Of a stretch of 50,249 nucleotides of DNA, positions 41,173-48,475 are shown one piece after another. Source of the DNA: an uncultured Lachnospiraceae bacterium (GTDB lineage: Bacteria > Bacillota > Clostridia > Lachnospirales > Lachnospiraceae). The first letter of the stretch is position 1. Each line of letters begins with the position of its first letter. The notes under the pieces are model-generated. The model worked only from the letters and a program-made list of their open reading frames with translations. It was not told the origin of the DNA and made no database searches. The stretch lies in the NCBI GenBank assembly GCA_947566645.1, contig CANOKL010000028.1:1-50249 (forward strand). Reading direction: 5' to 3'. The position numbers and the translations under genes were made by a program.

Positions 41173-43305
41173 ATGGAAGATAGAGAGAAAAAAAGCCGTG
41201 GATCCTCAGACCGTATGGAAGGCACAGACCGGAGTGTAAGAAGACGTAAGACGGAAGGTTTACCGGAGACGGCAGCAGGACGCGCAGTCAGAAATCAGAT
41301 ACCGGGAGAACGCAAGAGACGTACAAGGACGGCATCAGACAGTTCTGTGGTACGGGAAGCTTCAGATAGAGCAAGGCGTACAGGAGAGAGTATGCCGGGA
41401 ACAGGCAGGATACGGGGCGCAGCAGGGTCTGACCGGAGCCGGAGGAGACGTTCTCCGGGGAGAGAAGACCAGGCAATACCGGGACGTGTTCCGAGAAGGC
41501 CTGATACCGCAGGCATGGGAGACAGAAGACAGACTTCAAGAAAGATGCAGGCGAAAAGAAGGAGAAAGAGAAATCTTGGACTTAAGATTGCACTGTTCAT
41601 CTTATTTATAATAGCAGCAGCGGCAGCAATATTTTTATGGAAACGCTACAGCCCTTCAAAGGAAAAAGCTGATAGAAAAGAATATTATGGAATAGAAAAT
41701 GAAAATCAGATGGCTGTTATTATAGATAACGAGATTGTGGAGCCTCATGGAATGATGTCGGACGGCAAGGCGTATCTGCAGTATGAGCTTGTAAGGGATT
41801 ATGTAAACGGAAGATTTTACTGGGATCCCAACGAGAACGTTCTGCTGTATACACTTCCGAATGATACAGTGTCTGTCGAAGTGGGAAGCAAAGAATATAT
41901 GGTTTCCAAGAAAAAGGACAGCATGGACTACGTCATCTTAAAGACAGAGGGAAGTACAGCTTATATTGCATTAGACTTTATTCAGAAGTATACGAATATA
42001 GACTTTCAGCTCTACCAGGATCCGGACAGGGTTATGATTGTGAAGGACTGGGGTGAGAAAAAGATAGCAGAGGTAAAGAAAAATACGCAGGTACGCTGCC
42101 TCGCCGGGGTTAAGAGCAAGGTGCTTACCGAGATCAGTAAAAAGGACGAGGTAACCGTGATCGAGGATGAAGGCGACTGGAAGAAGGTCCGCACAAAGGA
42201 CGGATTTATCGGCTATGCAAAGAACAGCGCCCTGAGACCAGAGGAGAAGAAGACTCTGTCCAGAGATTTTGAAGAGCCGGAGTATACTGGCATTAAGAAG
42301 GATTATATCATTAATATGGCATGGCATAATGTGACGAATACAGATGCGAATGAAGGAGTCCTGCAGCGCATTGCAGAGAGCAAAGGGCTTACGACGATTT
42401 CACCCACCTGGTTCCATGTGCAGGATGTCAAGGGAAATATAGACTCCATTGCCTCTTCGGACTATGTAAATTATGCACACCAGGCAAATATAGAGGTGTG
42501 GGGAGCACTCAGGGATTTTGACGGGGGAATCAATTCTTATGATGAATCCTATGAGCTCTTAAGCCGCACGTCAAGCAGAGAGAATCTGATCAACAAGGTG
42601 ATTGCGGAAGCGCTCCAGGTGGGCATGGACGGGATCAATGTGGATTTCGAGCTCATATCAGAGGAATGCGGAGAGCATTATATCCAGTTTATCCGTGAGT
42701 TGTCTGTAAGGTGCAGACAGAATTCAATTGTGCTGTCTGTGGATAATTATGTGCCCCAGGGCTACAATATGCAGTATAACCGCAGGGAGCAGGGAATCGT
42801 GGCAGATTATGTGATTATTATGGGATATGACGAGCATTACGGCGGTTCTCCAGAGGCAGGCTCTGTAGCGTCCCTTAATTACGTGAAGGCCGGGATTGAG
42901 GAGACGTTAAAGGAAGTTCCTGCAGAGAAGATCATAAGCGGCGTTCCCTTCTTTACAAGACTCTGGTCTGAGAGACCCAAGACAGAGGAGGAGCTTGCTG
43001 AAGACCAGGGGACAGAAGCTGCGGAATACAGTATGAAGGTAACCAGTGAAGCGCTCGGGATGGAAGAGGCCCAGAACCGCGTAAAAGAGGCAGGAGCCGA
43101 AGCAGTCTGGGATGAGGAGACACAGCAGAACTTTGCGACATGGGAAAGTGAAGGCGAGACGTATAAGATCTGGCTTGAAGATACAGATTCCCTGGAGCAG
43201 AAGCTGAAGCTCATGAAGGATAACGGACTTGCCGGGACAGCGGCATGGGCGCTCGGGCAGGAGGATTCCAAGGTCTGGAAGCTGATTCAGAAGTACACGA
43301 ATTAG
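41173..43305 (+). CDS. Membrane-anchored glycoside hydrolase family 18 protein
   Basis: 710 residues. An Arg-rich cytoplasmic N-terminus (1-135) leads to one membrane helix (LKIALFILFIIAAAAAIFLW). A stalk with copper-amine-oxidase-like beta segments follows, then an SH3 domain (around 295-360) and a C-terminal GH18 barrel (about 375-710). The catalytic motif is GMDGINVDFELI, matching DGxDxDxE-type sites with Glu as acid. Such proteins cut N-acetylglucosamine links; in spore formers related proteins (YaaH/SleL type) act on cortex. The ATG at 41173 follows GCAGGAGGTG. CwlD is next. Confidence 0.82.
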   Translation: MEDREKKSRGSSDRMEGTDRSVRRRKTEGLPETAAGRAVRNQIPGERKRRTRTASDSSVVREASDRARRTGESMPGTGRIRGAAGSDRSRRRRSPGREDQAIPGRVPRRPDTAGMGDRRQTSRKMQAKRRRKRNLGLKIALFILFIIAAAAAIFLWKRYSPSKEKADRKEYYGIENENQMAVIIDNEIVEPHGMMSDGKAYLQYELVRDYVNGRFYWDPNENVLLYTLPNDTVSVEVGSKEYMVSKKKDSMDYVILKTEGSTAYIALDFIQKYTNIDFQLYQDPDRVMIVKDWGEKKIAEVKKNTQVRCLAGVKSKVLTEISKKDEVTVIEDEGDWKKVRTKDGFIGYAKNSALRPEEKKTLSRDFEEPEYTGIKKDYIINMAWHNVTNTDANEGVLQRIAESKGLTTISPTWFHVQDVKGNIDSIASSDYVNYAHQANIEVWGALRDFDGGINSYDESYELLSRTSSRENLINKVIAEALQVGMDGINVDFELISEECGEHYIQFIRELSVRCRQNSIVLSVDNYVPQGYNMQYNRREQGIVADYVIIMGYDEHYGGSPEAGSVASLNYVKAGIEETLKEVPAEKIISGVPFFTRLWSERPKTEEELAEDQGTEAAEYSMKVTSEALGMEEAQNRVKEAGAEAVWDEETQQNFATWESEGETYKIWLEDTDSLEQKLKLMKDNGLAGTAAWALGQEDSKVWKLIQKYTN

Positions 43306-43350
43306 AGAAATGACAAATATTGAATAGTTGCGAATAATGAAAATAAAATG

Positions 43351-43400
43351 CCTCCGGCAGTCATATATTTAATTAATATAGACTGCCAGGAGGTGTTTTT
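43351..43400 (+). terminator. Hairpin ending the GH18 transcript and burying the cwlD ribosome site
   Basis: CCTCC plus GGCAGTC and TATA (43351-43367) pair with TATA, GACTGCC and GGAGG (43377-43393) with two bulges, followed by GTTTTTAT. The 3' arm contains AGGAGG, eight bases before the cwlD ATG at 43403. The layout is the same as before spoIID. Confidence 0.65.
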
Positions 43401-43402
43401 AT

Positions 43403-44095
43403 ATGAAAAAAATAGAGCTCGCCGTAATGATACTTTTACTGGCGGCGCTCCTGTCGGCGGGAAGCTACCTGAAAAACCAGGTTTCCTCTGACAAGGTAAA
43501 GGCAGATGGAAATCTGATTGTGGTAGACTGCGGACATGGGGAAAATGACCCGGGAAAGATCGGGGTAAATGATGTGCTCGAAAAAGATATTAACCTGAAA
43601 ATAGGAAAATTATTAGAGAAGAGACTTAAGAAAAGGGGCTATAAGGTTGTCATGACAAGGACAGAGGACAAAATACTGGCAGATGAGGGGAGCAATAATA
43701 AAAAAGCAGAAGATATGAAGGCGCGGGTAGCACTTATTAACAAGGAGAGGCCTGCTCTCGCAGTGAGTGTACACCAGAACAGCTACCATGAGGCAGGCGT
43801 AAAGGGAGCACAGGTTTTTTATTATTCTCATTCTGCGGAAGGTGAAGCAGCGGCAGCCATTATGCAGAAAGCCCTGCTTAGTGTTGACCCAGGCAACACA
43901 AGGCAGGCAAAATCAAATGAAAGCTATTATCTCCTTAAACGGACAGAGGTGCCAACTATCATTGTAGAATGCGGATTCCTGAGTAATCCGGAGGAGGCGG
44001 AGCTTCTTGCAAGTGAGGAATATCAGAAAAAGATAGCAGATGCGATAGCAGAAGGGACAGAGATGTATTTAAATAGTAGCGGCCCTGGTAACTAA
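43403..44095 (+). CDS. cwlD: N-acetylmuramoyl-L-alanine amidase CwlD
   Basis: 230 residues. A membrane anchor/signal (5-23) precedes an Amidase_3 domain. Zinc ligands are His in VDCGHGENDPG and His in VSVHQNSYH, with Glu in IVECGFLSNPEEAELL. CwlD makes muramic-delta-lactam in spore cortex together with PdaA. The DUF spacing NPEEAELLASEEYQKKIADA is typical of CwlD. The ribosome site lies in a hairpin with T-run. It is followed by a short CCCTG/CAGGG stem. Confidence 0.9.
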   Translation: MKKIELAVMILLLAALLSAGSYLKNQVSSDKVKADGNLIVVDCGHGENDPGKIGVNDVLEKDINLKIGKLLEKRLKKRGYKVVMTRTEDKILADEGSNNKKAEDMKARVALINKERPALAVSVHQNSYHEAGVKGAQVFYYSHSAEGEAAAAIMQKALLSVDPGNTRQAKSNESYYLLKRTEVPTIIVECGFLSNPEEAELLASEEYQKKIADAIAEGTEMYLNSSGPGN

Positions 44096-44110
44096 CAGGG
44101 TATTCTGTTT
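44083..44110 (+). terminator. Weak terminator overlapping the cwlD stop
   Basis: CCCTG (44083-44087) pairs with CAGGG (44096-44100), and a T-rich run (TATTCTGTTTT) follows. Only five pairs, so weak. Confidence 0.4.
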
Positions 44111-44153
44111 TCCCCCTTGTGTGATACGAAGAAGCTGTAGTATAATAGGGGAC

Positions 44154-45218
44154 ATGAAAACCATAATAAAAAAATTAGACAGAACAAAGCTTGAGCAGGA
44201 TGAAAGTAAGGCCATTATTGCGCAGGCAGGCAGAATCCTTCGGGAAGGAGGTCTTGTAGCATTTCCCACAGAGACGGTGTATGGTCTGGGCGCGGATGGG
44301 CTTAACGAAGAGGCGGCAGGAAAGATCTATGCTGCCAAGGGACGTCCCTCAGACAATCCGCTGATTATACACATTGCCAGAATGGAGGCGCTTGGAAGGA
44401 TAGCCAGAGAGATTCCAGAGGCTGCAGTCACTGTTGCGCAGAAGTACTGGCCTGGACCGCTTACAATGATTTTCCAGAAAACAGACGAGGTGCCTTATGG
44501 AACAACGGGAGGGCTTGAAACTGTGGCAGTCCGCATGCCGTGTGATAAGACTGCACAGGCCGTTATCCTCGCCGGCGGAGGGTATATTGCCGCGCCGAGT
44601 GCGAATACGTCAGGAAGGCCAAGCCCTACAAAGGCAGAGCATGTGAAGGAGGATCTGGATGGCAGGATTGATATGATTGTGGATGGCGGGGCAGCCGGGA
44701 TCGGAGTGGAATCGACGATTCTTGATATGACAGTAACTCCGCCTATGATTCTGAGGCCGGGCGCCATTACAAAAGAGATGCTAAGGGAGCTGATAGGGGA
44801 TGTATCCGTAGATCAGACACTGATTACCAGTGACAGCAGCAGGCCCCCGAAGGCACCGGGAATGAAATACCGCCATTACGCGCCGAAGGCAGAGCTTACA
44901 ATTGTGGAAGGCGGACTTTTGGATGTAATCAGTGCAATTAACCAGATGACAGGGGAAAAGTCAGAAGCCGGATACCGCGTGGGAATCATAGGAACAGATG
45001 AGACAATAGACAAATACCGCGGCGGCATTATAAAAAGCATAGGAACCCGTCAGGACGAGGATACAATTGCAAGTCACCTCTATGAGATTCTGCGGGAATT
45101 TGACAGCGAAGAGGTGGATTATATATTTAGCGAATCATTCCCTGCGGGCGGAATCGGAAGTGCGGTCATGAACCGTCTTTTAAAGGCAGCAGGCCATCAT
45201 GTGATTGAGGTCAGGTAA
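44154..45218 (+). CDS. Threonylcarbamoyl-AMP synthase (Sua5/YwlC type)
   Basis: 354 residues. It makes threonylcarbamoyl-AMP for the t6A37 modification of tRNAs reading ANN codons. The YrdC domain (about 20-210) has the KGRPSDNPLIIHI and SANTSGRPSPT motifs; the Sua5 domain (from about 230) is present, so this is the long form. The ATG at 44154 is preferred to a longer frame with no site; TAGTATAAT lies 12-20 bases before it. The dCMP deaminase gene follows after 20 bases. Confidence 0.9.
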   Translation: MKTIIKKLDRTKLEQDESKAIIAQAGRILREGGLVAFPTETVYGLGADGLNEEAAGKIYAAKGRPSDNPLIIHIARMEALGRIAREIPEAAVTVAQKYWPGPLTMIFQKTDEVPYGTTGGLETVAVRMPCDKTAQAVILAGGGYIAAPSANTSGRPSPTKAEHVKEDLDGRIDMIVDGGAAGIGVESTILDMTVTPPMILRPGAITKEMLRELIGDVSVDQTLITSDSSRPPKAPGMKYRHYAPKAELTIVEGGLLDVISAINQMTGEKSEAGYRVGIIGTDETIDKYRGGIIKSIGTRQDEDTIASHLYEILREFDSEEVDYIFSESFPAGGIGSAVMNRLLKAAGHHVIEVR

Positions 45219-45238
45219 CAAGGTAATGGAGAGAAAAA

Positions 45239-45727
45239 ATGGGAAGTAAAAGAGAAGATTACATTAGTTGGGATGAATATTTTATGGGAGTGGCAGTTCT
45301 GTCCGGACTGCGTTCCAAAGATCCGAATACACAGGTTGGCTGCTGTATCGTAAGCCAGGATAACAAGATCCTGTCCATGGGGTATAACGGATTTCCGTCA
45401 GGCTGCTCAGACGATGAATTTCCATGGATAAGAGAGGGAGAAGATCCTCTGGAGACGAAATATTTATATACAGTACACAGCGAGCTCAATGCAATTCTTA
45501 ATTACCGTGGAGGGAGCCTGGAGGGGGCGAAGCTGTATGTATCCCTGTTTCCGTGCAACGAATGTGCGAAGGCGATTATACAGAGCGGTATCAAGGAGGT
45601 CATCTACGACTGCAATAAATACGAGGGGACGCCAACCGTAAAAGCATCCATGCGGATGTTTGACGCAGCAGGGGTCAGGTATCATCCGTATCACAGGACA
45701 GGAAGAATAATAGAACTGGAAATTTAA
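45239..45727 (+). CDS. dCMP deaminase (ComEB-like)
   Basis: 162 residues of the cytidine/deoxycytidylate deaminase zinc fold. The ligands and catalytic residue are VHSELNAIL (His80, Glu82) and PCNECAK (Cys106, Cys109). The N-terminal region has a further Gly-Cys-Cys (VGCCIVSQDNK) seen in regulated dCMP deaminases that also bind zinc. It converts dCMP to dUMP for thymidylate synthesis. Probably cotranscribed with the Sua5 gene. A family A repeat begins one base after the stop. Confidence 0.88.
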   Translation: MGSKREDYISWDEYFMGVAVLSGLRSKDPNTQVGCCIVSQDNKILSMGYNGFPSGCSDDEFPWIREGEDPLETKYLYTVHSELNAILNYRGGSLEGAKLYVSLFPCNECAKAIIQSGIKEVIYDCNKYEGTPTVKASMRMFDAAGVRYHPYHRTGRIIELEI

Positions 45728-45817
45728 CCAATTGGGGACAGGGCATTTTTTACATCAGAAGCTCCGCTGGAGCTTCTGATGCGCGCTATGGCGAATAATG
45801 CCCCGTCCCCGAATTGG
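45728..45817. repeat. Family A repeat, copy 9, split by a nested hairpin
   Basis: CCAATTGGGGACAGGGCATT (45728-45747) is complementary, with mismatches, to AATGCCCCGTCCCCGAATTGG (45797-45817). Between them lies a separate perfect 12-bp hairpin ATCAGAAGCTCC / GGAGCTTCTGAT (45754-45780) with a GCT loop, and extra GC-rich bases. The right arm encodes the C-terminus of the DUF2508 gene. Confidence 0.9.
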
Positions 45818-46046
45818 TTTCGGCCTGCCGGAGCAGGAACTGGTATTTTTTCCATGCAGCGTTTCCTTCATAGATGTAGGCATCAATCAGATCCGGATCG
45901 CATGCATTCTGGAACTTTGTGTAGGCATTTTCGATATTTCTCTTTGCCTGCGCGATCTCATCAAGGATCGTGTTGTGATCTGGATCAAAGGAAAGACGCC
46001 GGTATACGTCTTCTTCAGTAGTTTTTCCCCGGGCAAATAACCGCAT
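45786..46046 (-). CDS. DUF2508 (YaaL-like) protein
   Basis: 86 residues. DUF2508 features are seen: DEIAQAKRNIENAYTKFQNA and DPDLIDAYIYEGNAAWKKYQ. Relatives (YaaL) lie next to bofA or recR in Bacilli. The last residues NSGTGHYSP and stop are encoded by the family A repeat. The ATG at 46046 follows GGAGGTGG. The gene follows the glutaminase gene on the minus strand. A glutaminase-DUF2508-bofA cluster is found here, with bofA on the other strand. Confidence 0.78.
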   Translation of the reverse strand: MRLFARGKTTEEDVYRRLSFDPDHNTILDEIAQAKRNIENAYTKFQNACDPDLIDAYIYEGNAAWKKYQFLLRQAETNSGTGHYSP

Positions 46047-46103
46047 TCGTCCACCTCCATGCAATGAATTTTTTTGTAAAGATGTGTATTCCTGTTACTA
46101 TGA

Positions 46104-46130
46104 GCGGCCTCCCGGGCCGTGAATAGTAAC
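46104..46130 (+). repeat. Family B repeat
   Basis: GCGGCC, tcccg, GGCCGTGAATAGTAAC, preceded by GTTACTAT (46094-46101), which is complementary to the end ATAGTAAC (46123-46130). This is the most complete copy, with a two-part stem of 8 and 5 base pairs. Confidence 0.7.
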
Positions 46131-46170
46131 GTATTCCTCTCTTATGTAGTATGGACAATTTTTGTCAATA

Positions 46171-47082
46171 TTAAGCAAAGATATGTAAGTTCAGTTCCTT
46201 TGAAAGGGTTCTTAAGATGGAACGGCCGGCGATGCTGTTCCCTTTTGCATCAAGGGAGGGCCCGAAGATCCCGATTCCCATCTTTTTGTCTGCTACGGAG
46301 AGAATCCCGCCGCCGACTCCGCTCTTTGAGGGAACCCCTACATGTACTGCGAATTCGCCGGAGCCGTCGTACATGCCGCATGTCAGCATGATGGTCTTAA
46401 CTACCTGTACTACATCTTCCTCCAGAAGCTGCTCTCCGGTTTCGGGATGAATCCCGCCCCGGGCCAGCACGAGGCCGAAGTTCGCAAGGCTTTCGGCCGT
46501 TACATTCAGGGAACACATACGCACATAAAAGTCAAGGCTTTCCTGTACGCTTCCGCTGGCGATGATACCTTTGCTCTCCAGGAGATAGGCAATTGCCTTG
46601 TTCCTGGAGATGTGGTTCATCTCCGAGAGATAGACATCCGTATTCAGAGTGATGTCATCATCCATACAGAGACGGCGGGTAATCTGCAGCATTTTTTTGA
46701 AACTGATGATCGGGGTAAGATAGCTTGCAATGGCAATGGCCCCTGAGTTGATCATCGGATTATAGGGATAATTATTGGAAAGGTCGAGCTTGATCAGGGA
46801 ATTGAATGCATCGCCGGAAGGCTCCATCCCGACCTTTTCAAAGACCTTGTAAAAGCCGCAGCGTTCCAGGGCAACGGCAAGTGTAATTACCTTGGAAATG
46901 CTCTGAATGGTGAAGCGGACATCAAAGTCCCCGACAGCTTCTTTCTTTCCATCGCTTGTGTAAATACAGACACCAAGCTGGTTTTTGTCCACCCTTCCTA
47001 ATTCCGGGATGTAGGAGGCTGTTTCCCCATATATAACCTCTTCCCGGCCTTTAAAAAGGGCACGTTCTAGAATTTCTCTCAA
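46171..47082 (-). CDS. glsA: Glutaminase A
   Basis: 303 residues, the usual length. It hydrolyses glutamine to glutamate and ammonia in the cytoplasm. The serine-lysine pair is in QSISKVITLAV (Ser61, Lys64). Other conserved parts are SGDAFNSLIKLDL, NPMINSGAIAI and GVPSKSGVGGGIL. The start is a TTG at 47082 with CGGAGG eight bases before it. The DUF2508 gene follows. A role in acid tolerance or nitrogen supply is possible. Confidence 0.92.
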   Translation of the reverse strand: MREILERALFKGREEVIYGETASYIPELGRVDKNQLGVCIYTSDGKKEAVGDFDVRFTIQSISKVITLAVALERCGFYKVFEKVGMEPSGDAFNSLIKLDLSNNYPYNPMINSGAIAIASYLTPIISFKKMLQITRRLCMDDDITLNTDVYLSEMNHISRNKAIAYLLESKGIIASGSVQESLDFYVRMCSLNVTAESLANFGLVLARGGIHPETGEQLLEEDVVQVVKTIMLTCGMYDGSGEFAVHVGVPSKSGVGGGILSVADKKMGIGIFGPSLDAKGNSIAGRSILRTLSKELNLHIFA

Positions 47083-47218
47083 TGTAATACCTCCGCTTTT
47101 TGTGATGTTTCTGAAAGAATTTTAACATTTACAAAGCATCTTTTCAATGAATACTTGTCAACTTAAATCTATACTGGTATAAAATTTGGGGTTTTCATAT
47201 ATACATGAAGTAGCAGGG

Positions 47219-47235
47219 GTACTGTTCACGGGTCA
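47219..47235 (-). repeat. Family B repeat, partial
   Basis: GTACTGTTCACGGGTC reads on the minus strand as GACCCGTGAACAGTAC, the family B signature. It is followed on the plus strand by a GC-rich hairpin AATGCGC/GCGCATT (47239-47259 region). It lies upstream of bofA. Confidence 0.5.
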
Positions 47236-47289
47236 GGAATGCGCGCGGGCTGCGCATTCCGTAAGAACATGATGCAGGAGGTGACTTGT

Positions 47290-47499
47290 ATGCCAGAAAG
47301 ACAGCCGCATATTATGATTAATTTTTTTGTCCGCGTAATTCTGGGGATTGCCATGATATTTTTTGTAAACGAATTTTTAGAGTATGAAAATATTGCTGTC
47401 CGGGTAGGGATGAATCCGCTTACCCTGCTTACATCCGGTGTGCTGGGGACGCCAGGTGTTGCACTTCTGTACGGGATTGCGTTTTACCGTGGATTATAA
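47290..47499 (+). CDS. bofA: Sigma-K-processing inhibitor BofA family protein
   Basis: 69 residues with two hydrophobic helices (FFVRVILGIAMIFFVNEFLE and LLTSGVLGTPGVALLYGIAF) of the BofA family. BofA restrains the SpoIVFB protease that activates sigma-K. In Clostridia that lack SpoIVFB the role is less clear. The ATG at 47290 follows AGGAGGTGA. Single gene. Confidence 0.8.
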   Translation: MPERQPHIMINFFVRVILGIAMIFFVNEFLEYENIAVRVGMNPLTLLTSGVLGTPGVALLYGIAFYRGL

Positions 47500-47514
47500 G
47501 GGGAATCAATCCGG

Positions 47515-48153
47515 TCAGGAAGCGTCAGGCGGATTTTTATATGCAAGGCAGCAGATATATCCGTCGGGAGCATCCGGATACCGGATTTCCCAGCGGGTAT
47601 ATTCGTCCTGGATCTTTTTGTCTGTAAGGGAAGCAGAAAAGCCTGTGCCAATTCCCTTCAGGAAGCTTTCTGTGCGGGTCCAGAGACGAAAAAAAAGATG
47701 TGATTTTTCATCCTGTCTGCCTTCTTCAGATAGTGTCTCAAGTTGTACGGCCTCATCTGGAAAAAACACGCGCGCGGCAATCCGGTCCATTCTTGCTGAC
47801 CGGTGAAGCTGTTCGATGTCAATGCCCACAGGAGAAGATGAGGAGAAAACAAATGCCGCCATACTGCCGGAATGTGAGAGATTAAAGTGCAGGACAAGGG
47901 GGGCTCCTTCTGATTCCAGATTATTTTTTAGGAAAGGTTTTCCGTATTGTCCGGTTCCCAGTTCCAGGCTTTCCACGGGAATTCCTGTGTACAGGGACAG
48001 CATTCTAAATAGAAGCGAATGGCTCTGTGCATGTATACTTTTGTGCATATTGACGGTATGGTCCAGTGCGAGGATCCAGACATGGAGAGTGTTGCGTTCT
48101 GGTATTCTAAGGCCAGGCTTTAAATGGTGTAAATTCAGTTGTTTAATAATCAT
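47515..48153 (-). CDS. 4'-phosphopantetheinyl transferase, Sfp type
   Basis: 212 residues. It attaches the phosphopantetheine arm of coenzyme A to carrier proteins. The metal and CoA site is seen in VGIDIEQLHR (Asp112, Glu114) and WTRTESFLKGIGTG (Glu162, Lys166). Length and the NLSHSG segment match Sfp-type rather than AcpS-type enzymes. Its carrier protein partner is not in the window. The start at 48153 follows GGAGAG. Confidence 0.83.
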   Translation of the reverse strand: MIIKQLNLHHLKPGLRIPERNTLHVWILALDHTVNMHKSIHAQSHSLLFRMLSLYTGIPVESLELGTGQYGKPFLKNNLESEGAPLVLHFNLSHSGSMAAFVFSSSSPVGIDIEQLHRSARMDRIAARVFFPDEAVQLETLSEEGRQDEKSHLFFRLWTRTESFLKGIGTGFSASLTDKKIQDEYTRWEIRYPDAPDGYICCLAYKNPPDAS

Positions 48154-48288
48154 AAAATCTCTCCGTTCTCCTAAGTTTTAAGCTGGTAATATTATAGCGT
48201 TTTAGAAAGGGTTTGGGAAGTATAAAAGAAATTTTCTGTCAGTATTCTGTGGGATTTTCACAAAATTCGACAATTTTTAATTGCAGTA

Positions 48289-48317
48289 TGGACAAGCGCG
48301 ATAAGGGGGCGTATAAT
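48289..48317 (+). promoter_or_regulatory. Promoter of the Tad locus
   Basis: TGGACA (48289-48294) and TATAAT (48312-48317) are separated by 17 bases. It gives a leader of about 150 bases. The stretch 48154-48288 has no gene. Confidence 0.7.
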
Positions 48318-48319
48318 CA

Positions 48320-48347
48320 GTCTCACAAGTTGAGACAAACAACTTGT
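48320..48347 (+). promoter_or_regulatory. Pair of mutually exclusive hairpins in the Tad leader
   Basis: GTCTC (48320-48324) can pair with GAGAC (48332-48336), while ACAAGTTG (48325-48332) can pair with CAACTTGT (48340-48347). The two share bases and cannot form together, a layout typical of RNA switches. They lie at the very start of the predicted transcript. Alternatively the second is a DNA operator. Confidence 0.5.
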
Positions 48348-48475
48348 ATCTGATTGTTTTTATTCTTTGGCAGATTCCTATTAATTCAGGTTATTCTAAT
48401 TTATTCAGCCAGATCGGCCATGAATTCAAAAGAATTAGCTGACGCACCACGACAAAAGAACAGGAGGGATAGTAT

